From: Bacteroidota bacterium
GTDB lineage: Bacteria > Bacteroidota > Bacteroidia > Sphingobacteriales > Sphingobacteriaceae
Assembly (NCBI GenBank): GCA_023450085.1
Contig: JAEXHI010000018.1
Span: forward strand, 1 to 64,000
Length of the DNA stretch: 64,000 nt
Reading direction: 5' to 3'
Part shown: one piece after another, positions 33,175 to 41,891 of the stretch
How the letters are laid out: every line of letters starts with the position of its first letter
How positions within the stretch are numbered: position 1 is the stretch's first letter
The notes under the pieces: generated by a model
What the model saw: the letters and a program-made list of their open reading frames with translations, nothing else
Databases searched by the model: none
Told to the model about the DNA's origin: nothing
Translations under genes and position numbers: made by a program

Positions 33175-34536
33175 ATGAAAATAAAAGACCGCCTAGCCCT
33201 TTACTTTACCCTAATTAGTACCACGGTATTATTGGCGGTGCTTTTTGCGGTCTATTTTATCTTCATCAAGTTTTTGGAAAGCGACTTTTACGATAGGCTC
33301 AACGACAGGGCTTTCATCAACGCTAAATTATACCTCGAAGCGGATGAAATCTCCGCCGACTCCTTAAGACGCGTAAAGATTGCCTATTTGGAAACCCTAC
33401 ATGGTGAGGTAGTCCGTATTTACGATAGCAAGAATAGACCTCGTTTCATTAAAGACCAGCAGCAATTTTGGACCAGCGACGTGATTAATCAAGTGCGCAA
33501 AGCTGGCAAAATGAAGTTCAAAGAAGGCATGCGGCAAACCGTTGGTCTATTTTACAGAGACAACCAAGGTGATTTTGTAATTCTTGCTTCGGCTATCGAC
33601 CAAAGCACCTATTCGCGTATCGACAAACTGCGAATCAGCATGATTGCCACCTTTTTTGTGATTGCTGTAGGCTTATTGTTATCATCCAGATGGGTAGCCA
33701 ACCGTATTCTAAAACCATTGAATGTGTTCATTTCCGATGTTAAAAACATCAAATCCAACAATTTGGATTATCGGGTGCAGGAAGGAGAAAACAAGGATGA
33801 AATTAACCTATTGGCACAAAACTTTAACCAGTTAATGGACCATTTGGAACAGGCTTTTATCCTTCAAAAAACCTTTGTAGCCAATGCCTCGCACGAATTA
33901 AGGACACCTATTACCAGTTTATTGATGGAAGCCGAAATTGCGCTGAACCAGCCAAGAAGTACGGAAGAATATCAAAAAATCTTAAAATCGGTGATTGAAG
34001 ACGTGGATAAAATGAACGCTACCATTAATAGTCTTTTGAGTTTGGCTCAAGCCGACTTGGAACTCGGTAATTTACAAACCACCAGCATTCGGATAGACGA
34101 GCTTTTATGGCAGCTGCAAACGGAATGGCAAAGAAAAAATGCAGGCAAAGCAACCTTACACATCCAAATGGAAAACTTGCCAGCACAAAGCGAAAAACTG
34201 ACCATTATTTTCAACCAACCGCTATTGGAAATTGCTTTCAATAACATCATTGCCAATGCTTTTAAATTTTCTAACCAGCAAGATGTTTACTGCATTTTGA
34301 GCGTAAATGAACTAGGGTTAGAAATAGCTATTAAAGACCAAGGCAAAGGAATTTCCAAAAACGACGCTTCACAAATCTACCAGCCATTTTATACTTCTAG
34401 TGAAGAAAATATGCCAAAAGGAAATGGCATGGGCTTATACATGGCCCATAAGATTATCTCACTGGCCAAAGGCGAAATCAGCTTCCACTCTACCGACGAA
34501 GGCACCACGTTTTATATTCGATTTGCTTATCATTAA
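33175..34536 (+). CDS. Sensor histidine kinase
   Basis: 453 aa. Two membrane helices (about 11-31 and 155-175) enclose a 120-residue periplasmic sensor. A HAMP linker follows, then a HisKA dimerisation box with phospho-acceptor His240 (ASHELRTPI) and an ATPase domain (NAFKFSNQQD, KDQGKGIS, GNGMGLYMAHKII). It is the partner of the OmpR regulator just upstream. Context suggests a metal signal such as Cu/Ag, Zn, Co or Cd, but the periplasmic part shows no obvious Cys or His cluster. Confidence 0.94.
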   Translation: MKIKDRLALYFTLISTTVLLAVLFAVYFIFIKFLESDFYDRLNDRAFINAKLYLEADEISADSLRRVKIAYLETLHGEVVRIYDSKNRPRFIKDQQQFWTSDVINQVRKAGKMKFKEGMRQTVGLFYRDNQGDFVILASAIDQSTYSRIDKLRISMIATFFVIAVGLLLSSRWVANRILKPLNVFISDVKNIKSNNLDYRVQEGENKDEINLLAQNFNQLMDHLEQAFILQKTFVANASHELRTPITSLLMEAEIALNQPRSTEEYQKILKSVIEDVDKMNATINSLLSLAQADLELGNLQTTSIRIDELLWQLQTEWQRKNAGKATLHIQMENLPAQSEKLTIIFNQPLLEIAFNNIIANAFKFSNQQDVYCILSVNELGLEIAIKDQGKGISKNDASQIYQPFYTSSEENMPKGNGMGLYMAHKIISLAKGEISFHSTDEGTTFYIRFAYH

Positions 34537-34553
34537 AGCTATCACAGACCCTT

Positions 34554-34592
34554 TTTAATCGCTTTTTAATTTCGATTTAATTCGCGTTTAAT
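34554..34592 (+). promoter_or_regulatory. Four TTTAAT repeats at 11-bp phasing, response-regulator operator
   Basis: TTTAAT begins at 34554, 34565, 34576 and 34587, exactly 11 bp apart, ending 10 bp before an exact -7 box. This geometry matches OmpR/PmrA-class direct-repeat operators and lies between the two-component genes and the efflux operon. Confidence 0.72.
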
Positions 34593-34602
34593 TCCTTCGG
34601 AA

Positions 34603-34610
34603 TAGCTTTG
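34603..34610 (+). promoter_or_regulatory. -7 element of the metal efflux operon
   Basis: TAGCTTTG matches TAnnTTTG exactly. The ATG follows 6 bp later, so the mRNA would be leaderless or nearly so. A short inverted repeat ATTCC-TTC-GGAAT lies between it and the operator. Confidence 0.65.
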
Positions 34611-34616
34611 GCGGCA

Positions 34617-35882
34617 ATGAAAATAAAGCTATTATTTCTATGCTCCTTTTTAGCATGCTCCCGTTTGGCTGCTGCACAGGACACCCTAAAATTAACTTTA
34701 GCAGATGCTGAAAAACGTTTTTTGGCCAATAATTACCAGCTCATATTGGCTAAATACGAGATAGAACAAGCCAAGGCTGAAGTGATTACCGCAAAGCTTT
34801 TTGACAATCCAGAAATCAGTCACGAAAACCTTTTCTACAATCACGAAACTAAGCGTTTTCTCGAAACTTCGTTTGCCACAGGACAATTCAACACACAGAT
34901 TTCGCAGCTATTTAAATTGGCTGGCAAACGCAATAAGCAAATCAAACTGGCACAAACCGCTGTAAAAATGGAAGAGTACGAGTATTACGACCTGATGCGC
35001 ACTTTACGCTACCAGCTTCGCAATAACTTTTTCAAGCTTTACGGACTACAACAATCTGCCAAAACCTATAGCCGACAGATTAAGGCACTAGAACAACTAC
35101 TACAAGTTTCTAATAAACAATTGGCTTTGGGCAACATCGCTCAAAAGGATATTATCCGTATCAAATCGTTGTTGTACAACCTACAAATAGAACGCCAACA
35201 GATGAATACGGAAATTGCTGATTTGGGCACCGAGTTAAAGCTTCTTACCCAAATCAGTCCAAATATGGTGATTGAAACCGTAGCCGAAATAAATACTCAA
35301 AAACAAGCTACCTCTTCGCTCCTGCCCTATACTACCTTACTAGATTCGGCCATGAACAACAGAGTTGACCTTAAAAACTCGCAAATGGCCATTACTTATG
35401 CACAACAAAACTTAAGGTTACAAAAAGCCAATGCCATTCCTGATGTACAGCTTTCTTTAGCTTACGACTTAAAAGGCAACTATCCTGAGAAATATACAGG
35501 TATCGGCATCAGCATGCCCATTCCTTTGTTCAACAGAAATCAGGGAGAAATTAAAAAAGCTAAAATTGCCATCGAAGCACAACAAGCAACACACCAGCAA
35601 TTAGAAAACACTTTAGCTAATGAAGTATTTAAGGCTTATCAAAATGCAAATCGCGTAGAGGAGCTTTACACTAGCATGGACAATAATTTTGGTACCGACT
35701 ACCAAAAACTTATCGATGAGGTGACCGTAAACTTCAGCAAAAGAAATATCAGCTTATTAGAATTCCTAGATTTTTACGAGGCTTACAAGGACCACGTCTT
35801 ACAATACAACCAACTACTTTTTGAGCGAAACAATGCCAAAGAGGAAATCAACTTTGTTACAGGAACCAGCATTTATAAATAA
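34617..35882 (+). CDS. Outer-membrane efflux channel, TolC/CusC/CzcC family
   Basis: 421 aa from ATG 34617; a TTG at 34608 is part of the -7 box. Signal peptide to about residue 21 (RLAAAQ). Long alpha-helical hairpins with the internal duplication typical of outer-membrane efflux proteins, for example LANNYQLILAKYEIEQAKAE and its second-half counterpart LKNSQMAITYAQQNLRLQKA. It is the channel of a tripartite pump with the adaptor (4 bp downstream) and RND transporter genes. Confidence 0.9.
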   Translation: MKIKLLFLCSFLACSRLAAAQDTLKLTLADAEKRFLANNYQLILAKYEIEQAKAEVITAKLFDNPEISHENLFYNHETKRFLETSFATGQFNTQISQLFKLAGKRNKQIKLAQTAVKMEEYEYYDLMRTLRYQLRNNFFKLYGLQQSAKTYSRQIKALEQLLQVSNKQLALGNIAQKDIIRIKSLLYNLQIERQQMNTEIADLGTELKLLTQISPNMVIETVAEINTQKQATSSLLPYTTLLDSAMNNRVDLKNSQMAITYAQQNLRLQKANAIPDVQLSLAYDLKGNYPEKYTGIGISMPIPLFNRNQGEIKKAKIAIEAQQATHQQLENTLANEVFKAYQNANRVEELYTSMDNNFGTDYQKLIDEVTVNFSKRNISLLEFLDFYEAYKDHVLQYNQLLFERNNAKEEINFVTGTSIYK

Positions 35883-35886
35883 CAGC

Positions 35887-36981
35887 ATGTCTAATTTTAC
35901 ATCATCAAAAAAATACTTCTTCGTTCTTTCATTAGTGGGCCTAGTGGCACAAAGCTGCACCACCACCAATGCTCCTGCAGGTAAAGAGCAGTTCGAAATT
36001 ACCGATTCCCTGCTCAGCAAACTCATGATTGATACCGTACAATCGGCAAATAACAGGACCGATTTAAACTTCTCAGCCAAAATTACCGCCAATGAAGACT
36101 TACAAGCCTCGGTATATCCAATGGTGAGCGGTATTGTGGGCAACGTAAATGTGAAAATTGGCGACAGGGTTAACCGCGGACAATTATTGGCCAGTGTAAA
36201 CAGTGCCGAGATGGTAGGTTTTGACAAAGAAGTAGTAAGTGCCAATGCAGAGTTAAAAAATGCCGAAAGAGCATTTAAACAAGCAGAAGAACTTTATAAA
36301 GGCGGCTTAACTTCTGCAAGAGAAATGGAAGAAGCACAAAACGATTTTGTAATCAAAAAAGCGGAGTTACAAAGAGCCAAAAGCGTGCTAAAACTAAATG
36401 GTGGCAATAGTAAAGGTGCTTATCAAATTACTTCGCCCATTAGCGGATATATCGTAGAGAAAAACTTGAACAGCCACATGCAATTGCGTCCCGACCACGA
36501 AGGGGTAGTTTTCAAAGTTGCCGACTTATCAAGTGTTTGGGCAGTCATCAACGTTTACGAATCGGAATTGGCCATGCTCAAAGAGGGCGATGCTGTGGAA
36601 GTATCCGTATTATCGTATCCAGAGAAAATGTACCACGGTAAAATCGAACGTATTTACCAAACTATCGATAACGAAAGCAAGGTCATTAATGCTAGGGTAA
36701 GCATCAGCAATAAAGATTTGAGTTTAAAACCAGGCATGATGGCTACCGTAAAAGTGATGGCAAAATCAGACATCAACCTGCCTTCTGTAAATCCACAGGT
36801 GGTTATTTTCGACGAGAATAAAAACTACGTACTCGTGCTAGATGACAAACACAAAGTACGCATTCAGGAAATAGAAATTGGTCGCAAAACCAGCAATCGT
36901 ACTTATGTAAGTAAAGGTTTAAACCCTGGTGATAAAGTAATCGCTTCTAAGCAGGTATTCCTTTTTGAAAGTTTGAAGTAA
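35887..36981 (+). CDS. Periplasmic adaptor (membrane fusion) lipoprotein of an RND metal efflux pump
   Basis: 364 aa from ATG 35887, 4 bp after the channel stop; the frame runs upstream to 35821, inside the channel gene. Lipobox VAQSC with Cys24. Barrel-sandwich (lipoyl-like) halves flank a helical hairpin: SGIVGNVNVKIGDRVNRGQLLASV, then ISGYIVEKNLN. A beta-barrel follows (VEVSVLSYPEKMYHGKI). CusB/CzcB class by context. No Met-rich N-terminal metal site like that of CusB is visible. Confidence 0.92.
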   Translation: MSNFTSSKKYFFVLSLVGLVAQSCTTTNAPAGKEQFEITDSLLSKLMIDTVQSANNRTDLNFSAKITANEDLQASVYPMVSGIVGNVNVKIGDRVNRGQLLASVNSAEMVGFDKEVVSANAELKNAERAFKQAEELYKGGLTSAREMEEAQNDFVIKKAELQRAKSVLKLNGGNSKGAYQITSPISGYIVEKNLNSHMQLRPDHEGVVFKVADLSSVWAVINVYESELAMLKEGDAVEVSVLSYPEKMYHGKIERIYQTIDNESKVINARVSISNKDLSLKPGMMATVKVMAKSDINLPSVNPQVVIFDENKNYVLVLDDKHKVRIQEIEIGRKTSNRTYVSKGLNPGDKVIASKQVFLFESLK

Positions 36982-37008
36982 CACGCTCGTAATGTCCATG
37001 ACTTATTG

Positions 37009-37126
37009 CGTCATTCCGGATTTATTTCGGAATCGTAATGCGAAAGAAAATAAAGTATAACCGTGCCATCGCTTTAAGATTAGCTACGCTGAGCACTTTG
37101 TGGTTCCCGTCTATGCGGAAATGACG
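37009..37126. repeat. REP-like element, GTCATT family, inside the efflux operon
   Basis: Bounded by CGTCATTCCGG and CGGAAATGACG (imperfect inverted ends); contains CGCTTTAAGATT at 37070-37081, the complement of the core shared with elements at 46-57 and 42851-42862. It nearly fills the gap between adaptor and RND genes. Confidence 0.75.
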
Positions 37127-37147
37127 ACCGGCAAAAAAACATCCAAC

Positions 37148-40100
37148 ATGAACAAGTTCATCAAAACCATTATCGGGTTTTCCCTAAAAAATAAATATTT
37201 CATTTTCTTTACTACGTTCATCCTCATTTTGGCGGGCTATTTCAGCTTCAAAAAAACCACTATTGAGGCCTTTCCCGACGTTACCAATACCAGTGTCACC
37301 ATTATTACGCAATGGCCTGGTAGAAGTGCCGAAGAAGTAGAGAAATTCGTAAGTCGTCCGTTGGAAATTGCCATGAACCCTACGGAAAAACGGACCAGCA
37401 TTCGTTCTTCTTCTCTTTTTGGGCTATCCATTGTAAAGGTTACTTTTGATGATGATGTAGATTACGCTTTTGCTCGTGTACAAATCAATAACCATATTGA
37501 AGAAGCAGATTTACCCGAAGGCGTACAACCAGAAGTTCAGCCTCCCTACGGACCCACTGGTGAAATTTTCCGATACACGCTCACTAGTGACAAAAAGACC
37601 ATCAGGGAACTTAAAACCATTCAGGATTGGACCATTCAACGTGAACTATTATCGGTTTCAGGCATTGCAGATGTGGTAAGTTTTGGTGGTGAAGTAAAGA
37701 CTTATCAAATTACCGTTGACCCTCAAAAAGCCATTCAATACAACATTAGTGCTACTGAACTTTTTGAAGCAGTTTCTAAAAGCAACATTAACGTTGGTGG
37801 CGATGTGATTGTACAAGGTGGACAAGCCTATGTGGTACGTGGTATTGGGGTACTTAACAATATCGAAGAGATTAAGAACGTAGTGGTAGACAACTATAAT
37901 GGCACGCCTATTTATGTAAAAACCATTGCAGAAGTGACTGAATCGGCCCTACCACGTTTGGGACAAGTAGGCAGAGATTACGACCCAGATGTAGTAGAAG
38001 GCATTGTAGTAATGCGCAAAGGCGAAAACCCAAGTGAGGTCATTAAAAAATTGAAAGTAAAAATTGAAGACATCAACAACAACATCCTTCCAGATGATGT
38101 TAAAATCAAAGCCTTTTACGACCGCGAAGACTTAGTGAATTTTGCTACCCATACGGTAATGGGCAACATGTTCGAAGGAATACTATTTGTAACCGTAATT
38201 GTTTTCCTTTTTATGGCCGACTGGCGTACCACTTTAATTGTATCGGTAGTTATTCCTTTGGCTCTATTATTTGCTTTCATCTGTCTAAAACTAAAGGGAA
38301 TGTCGGCCAACTTGCTTTCCATGGGTGCTATCGACTTTGGAATCATCATAGACGGTGCAGTGGTGATGGTGGAAGGTATTTTCGTAGTGCTCGACCATAA
38401 GGCCAAGGCTGTAGGCATGGAGAAATTCAACAAAATCAGCAAGCTAGGACTCATCAAAAAGGCTTGTTTGGAAAACGGAAAAGGAATTTTCTTTGCCAAA
38501 CTGATTATCATTACGGGTTTAATGCCCATCTTCACCTTTGAAAAAGTAGAAGGTAAAATGTTCTCACCTTTGGCTTGGACCTTGAGCTTTGCCTTATTAG
38601 GAGCCTTGTTACTTACCTTTACTTTAGTACCAGCTATGGCCAGTATGCTCCTTAAAAAGAATGTACGGGAAAAGCATAATTTCTTTCTGGAATTCATCAC
38701 CAAGCACACCTTAAAACTTTACGATAAATGTTTTAAATTCAAAAAAATAGCTTTCACAACCTCAATTGTCATTTTAATTGTTGGCGTAGTGAGTTTCAAG
38801 TTTTTGGGAAGTGAATTTTTGCCGAATTTAGATGAAGGTTCCATTTACGTTCGCGCTACTGGCCCACTCAGTATTTCTTTGGATGAAACCAAAAAGCTAT
38901 CCAATGAAATGCGTAAAATCTTCTTAAGCTTTGAAGAAGTAAAACAGGTACTCTCCCAAACAGGGCGACCTAATGACGGTACCGATGCTACTGGCTTTTA
39001 CAACATGGAATTCCACGTTGACATTTACCCAAAAAAGGAATGGAAGCGTAAACAAACCAAGGAACAACTGATTGAACGCATGCAGGAAAAACTGAAAGGA
39101 TTTCCAGGCATCAGTCTAAACTTCTCGCAACCTATCTCAGATAATGTAGAAGAAGCCGTTTCTGGGGTAAAAGGCTCCATTGTAGTGAAATTGTTCGGTG
39201 AAAATTTTGAGTTTATTGAACAGGAAGAAGAAAAAATATACAACATCCTTAAAACCGTTGATGGTATTGAAGATTTAGGAATCCTGAGAAACCTGGGTCA
39301 GCCTGAACTTCAAATAGACCTTAGTCAACGCAAAATGGGCTTATATGGCGTAAGTACTGCCGATGCCAATGCCGTAGTAGAAATGGCCATTGGAGGTAAA
39401 GCAGCTACTCAAATATATGAGGGTGAGAAAAAATTTGATTTGGTGATCCGTTATCCAGAAGATTTCAGGAATGACGAAACAGCCATCGCCAACCTACGTG
39501 TACCTACCATTTCGGGCTCAAAAGTACCACTGGGTGAAATTGCCCGCATCAATAAAATTACGGGGCCTAGCATGATTTACCGCGACAAACATACCCGCTA
39601 CGGCGCTATTAAATTCTCTATCCGTGGTAGAGATATGGGAAGTGTAATTGCCGAAGCACAACAAAAAGTAAACGCAGCCATCAAGTTGCCAAAACCATAC
39701 CGTTTAGAGTGGGCAGGAGACTTTGAAAATCAGCAAAGGGCAAGCAAGCAGCTTTCCCAAGCGGTTCCTATTAGTTTATTGCTTATTTTCTTTATCCTGT
39801 TCATTTTATTCGGCAATGCTAAAGATTCACTCTTAGTACTCAACAACGTACCTTTCGCCATGATTGGTGGTATTTTAGCCCTACTAGCCACGGGCATCAA
39901 CTTTAACATCTCGGCAGGGATCGGTTTCATCGCGCTGTTTGGTATTTGCGTACAAAACGGGGTAATCCTTATCACCAAGTTTAAAAGCAACATTGCCGAG
40001 CTTAAACATCATCCAACATGGACTTTTGCCGATGCCGTGAAAGACGGCGTAGCTAACCGCATGCGCCCTGTAATTATGACCGCACTAATGGCCGCTATCG

Positions 40101-40276
40101 GATTATTACCAGCAGCACTTTCTACAGGAATAGGCTCCGAAGCATCTAAACCATTAGCCGTAGTAGTTATTGGAGGTTTAATTACCAATACCTTGTTTAA
40201 TTTGTTTGTATATCCTATTGTTTTTTACTGGAGTTACAAGAAAAAGGTTAAACATTTACAACAGGTAATTAGTTAG
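37148..40276 (+). CDS. RND metal efflux transporter, CusA/CzcA family
   Basis: 1042 aa from ATG 37148; the frame extends back to 37100 through a repeat element and that start is rejected. Twelve membrane helices with two large periplasmic loops. The membrane motif DFGIIIDGAVVMVEG (Asp396) carries the two Asp and one Glu that are proton-relay residues of heavy-metal RND pumps such as CzcA. N-terminal TTIEAFPDVTNTSVTI is also typical. It exports metal cations from periplasm or cytoplasm with the adaptor and channel encoded upstream. Cu/Ag versus Zn/Co/Cd cannot be settled from what I can see. Confidence 0.94.
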   Translation: MNKFIKTIIGFSLKNKYFIFFTTFILILAGYFSFKKTTIEAFPDVTNTSVTIITQWPGRSAEEVEKFVSRPLEIAMNPTEKRTSIRSSSLFGLSIVKVTFDDDVDYAFARVQINNHIEEADLPEGVQPEVQPPYGPTGEIFRYTLTSDKKTIRELKTIQDWTIQRELLSVSGIADVVSFGGEVKTYQITVDPQKAIQYNISATELFEAVSKSNINVGGDVIVQGGQAYVVRGIGVLNNIEEIKNVVVDNYNGTPIYVKTIAEVTESALPRLGQVGRDYDPDVVEGIVVMRKGENPSEVIKKLKVKIEDINNNILPDDVKIKAFYDREDLVNFATHTVMGNMFEGILFVTVIVFLFMADWRTTLIVSVVIPLALLFAFICLKLKGMSANLLSMGAIDFGIIIDGAVVMVEGIFVVLDHKAKAVGMEKFNKISKLGLIKKACLENGKGIFFAKLIIITGLMPIFTFEKVEGKMFSPLAWTLSFALLGALLLTFTLVPAMASMLLKKNVREKHNFFLEFITKHTLKLYDKCFKFKKIAFTTSIVILIVGVVSFKFLGSEFLPNLDEGSIYVRATGPLSISLDETKKLSNEMRKIFLSFEEVKQVLSQTGRPNDGTDATGFYNMEFHVDIYPKKEWKRKQTKEQLIERMQEKLKGFPGISLNFSQPISDNVEEAVSGVKGSIVVKLFGENFEFIEQEEEKIYNILKTVDGIEDLGILRNLGQPELQIDLSQRKMGLYGVSTADANAVVEMAIGGKAATQIYEGEKKFDLVIRYPEDFRNDETAIANLRVPTISGSKVPLGEIARINKITGPSMIYRDKHTRYGAIKFSIRGRDMGSVIAEAQQKVNAAIKLPKPYRLEWAGDFENQQRASKQLSQAVPISLLLIFFILFILFGNAKDSLLVLNNVPFAMIGGILALLATGINFNISAGIGFIALFGICVQNGVILITKFKSNIAELKHHPTWTFADAVKDGVANRMRPVIMTALMAAIGLLPAALSTGIGSEASKPLAVVVIGGLITNTLFNLFVYPIVFYWSYKKKVKHLQQVIS

Positions 40277-40283
40277 TTTTTTT

Positions 40284-40369
40284 GTCATTCTGAGCTCGCG
40301 AAGAATCTCTTTCATCGGTTGCAGATACTTCGATGACCTGTCCCGATTATTCGGGAAACTCAGCATGAC
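40284..40369. repeat. REP-like element, GTCATT family
   Basis: Ends GTCATTCTGAG (40284-40294) and CTCAGCATGAC (40359-40369) are inverted with one mismatch; an inner palindrome TCCCGATTATTCGGGA lies at 40341-40356. It lies 7 bp after the RND gene. Confidence 0.78.
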
Positions 40370-40490
40370 AGCGTATTAGTGGGCTGTTAAAAAAACAACC
40401 ACAGCTATTTGACGAAAATCATTTATTCCTATCTAAGTATTTATCATATTTGTATAGATCATTAACTCAAAACCACTAGTATATTTAGAT

Positions 40491-40847
40491 ATGAAAAAAT
40501 TAAGTTTACTGATATTATTTGCAAGTTTTGCTTTTTTCGCAAATGCGCAAACCACTCCCAGCAAAGCATCTACTCAAAAAATTGAGAAAAAAAACGTAGA
40601 AGTTGCCTGTGGCGAATGTATGTTCAAAATGCCTGGTAAAGGCTGCGACTTGGCCATAAAAATTGATGGTGCAACCTACTTCGTTGATGGCAGAAAAATT
40701 GACGATTTTGGTGATGCACATGCTGATGACGGTTTTTGCAATGCCGTTAGAAAAGCAGTAGCTACAGGCGAAGTGGTTGATGGCAGATTTAAAGCCAAAT
40801 CAATCCAATTGGTAGAAGAAAAGAAAACTTCAAAACCGAAGTCATAA
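40491..40847 (+). CDS. Small secreted Cys protein, DUF6370-like
   Basis: 118 aa. Signal peptide 1-19 (AFFANAQ). The mature part has VACGECMFKMPGKGCDLA, three Cys that could bind a metal or form disulfides, then a strongly acidic-His segment DDFGDAHADDGFC with a fourth Cys, and a Lys-rich tail. I believe this is the DUF6370 family, whose function is unknown. A probable -7 box CATATTTG lies at 40445-40452. It sits 214 bp after the metal efflux pump, so periplasmic metal binding is an attractive inference. Confidence 0.78.
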   Translation: MKKLSLLILFASFAFFANAQTTPSKASTQKIEKKNVEVACGECMFKMPGKGCDLAIKIDGATYFVDGRKIDDFGDAHADDGFCNAVRKAVATGEVVDGRFKAKSIQLVEEKKTSKPKS

Positions 40848-40854
40848 TCATTAC

Positions 40855-40916
40855 AGCCACAGATATACAGATTTTAGTTTCAATTTTTATTTGTGCATCT
40901 GTGGCTAAACCATATC
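40855..40916. repeat. Palindromic repeat of the CAGATACACAG family, copy 1
   Basis: AGCCACAGATATACA (40855-40869) faces TGTGCATCTGTGGCT (ending 40906). Bases 40876-40916 also form a 41-bp direct repeat with 41045-41085 (three mismatches by eye). Confidence 0.8.
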
Positions 40917-41044
40917 CTCTGCAAAAAATCTTTGGTGAAGACGCTAAACTTGATCATGATTTACTGCCTATATACCTTCTTTGATTGAATTTTGAACAGT
41001 TTCTTGGTAAAGTGCTCGTCAAATTCAACTACAATAAACTAATC

Positions 41045-41085
41045 AGTTTCAATTTTTATCCGTGTATCTGTGGCTAAACCATATC
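41045..41085. repeat. Copy 2 of the 41-bp direct repeat, overlapping the pdxJ promoter
   Basis: AGTTTCAATTTTTAT, then GTGTATCTGTGGCTAAACC, ending ATATC as in copy 1. Its last bases form the start of the pdxJ -7 box. Confidence 0.8.
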
Positions 41086-41089
41086 TTTG
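41082..41089 (+). promoter_or_regulatory. -7 element of pdxJ
   Basis: TATCTTTG, exact TAnnTTTG, 4 bp before the pdxJ ATG, implying a leaderless or near-leaderless mRNA. Copy 1 of the repeat has TATCCTCTG at the same place and is not a promoter. Confidence 0.6.
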
Positions 41090-41093
41090 CAAC

Positions 41094-41810
41094 ATGACAA
41101 AGTTATCGGTTAACATCAACAAAATAGCCACTTTGCGCAATAGCAGAGGCGGCAATAATCCTGATTTGGTAAAAGTTGCCTTGGATTGTGAACGTTTCGG
41201 CGCACAAGGCATTACGGTGCATCCCCGACCAGATGAGCGACATATCCGTTACCAAGATACTTTTGATCTTAAAGCTGTTATCGCTACAGAATTTAACATA
41301 GAAGGCAACTGTAAAGAACAGAAATTTGTAGACCTTGTATTGGCTAACAAACCCGCACAAGTAACCTTGGTTCCTGATGCAGAAGGCCAAATTACCTCTA
41401 ATCATGGTTGGGACACCATCAAACATCAAGATTACTTAAAGGAAATGGTTTCAGTTTTCAAAAATGCTGGCATTCGTGTTTCTATTTTTGTTGACCCTGT
41501 GGTGGAAATGATAGAAGCTGCTGTAAGCACTGGAACCGATAGAATTGAACTTTATACCGAAGCTTACGCTCAACATTACCATAGCGATAGAGAAAAAGCC
41601 ATTGCTCCTTACCTAGCGGCTGCCATCAAAGCAAACGAATTAGGTCTTGGCATTAATGCTGGCCATGATTTGGATTTGTACAACCTTCAATATTTTGCAC
41701 AAACTATTCCTAACTTATTGGAAGTTTCTATTGGCCATGCCTTAGTAAGCGACGCACTATATTTAGGATTGGAAGAAACCATTAAACGTTATTTAGCACA
41801 ACTTAATTAG
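41094..41810 (+). CDS. pdxJ: Pyridoxine 5'-phosphate synthase
   Basis: 238 aa from ATG 41094; an upstream GTG at 41070 lies before the promoter. TIM barrel with the N-terminal signature LSVNINKIATLRNSRGG, then GITVHPRPDERHIR, and C-terminal phosphate loop GINAGHDLDLYNL. It condenses 1-deoxyxylulose 5-phosphate with 3-amino-2-oxopropyl phosphate to pyridoxine 5'-phosphate, the last ring-forming step of the DXP-dependent vitamin B6 pathway. Length fits the family. Confidence 0.96.
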   Translation: MTKLSVNINKIATLRNSRGGNNPDLVKVALDCERFGAQGITVHPRPDERHIRYQDTFDLKAVIATEFNIEGNCKEQKFVDLVLANKPAQVTLVPDAEGQITSNHGWDTIKHQDYLKEMVSVFKNAGIRVSIFVDPVVEMIEAAVSTGTDRIELYTEAYAQHYHSDREKAIAPYLAAAIKANELGLGINAGHDLDLYNLQYFAQTIPNLLEVSIGHALVSDALYLGLEETIKRYLAQLN

Positions 41811-41891
41811 TGGCTAGAAGTTAGGTACTAGTAGTTAGTAATTAAAACCAACATCTAACTAGTTTAATTTCAACTTTTAAATTTCAACTTA

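Noticed and set aside
37100..37147. Earlier start of the RND transporter within the repeat element
   Set aside because: The extension is encoded by a REP-like element end and is not homologous to the family; MNKFIKTIIGFSLKNKYF is the standard N-terminus.
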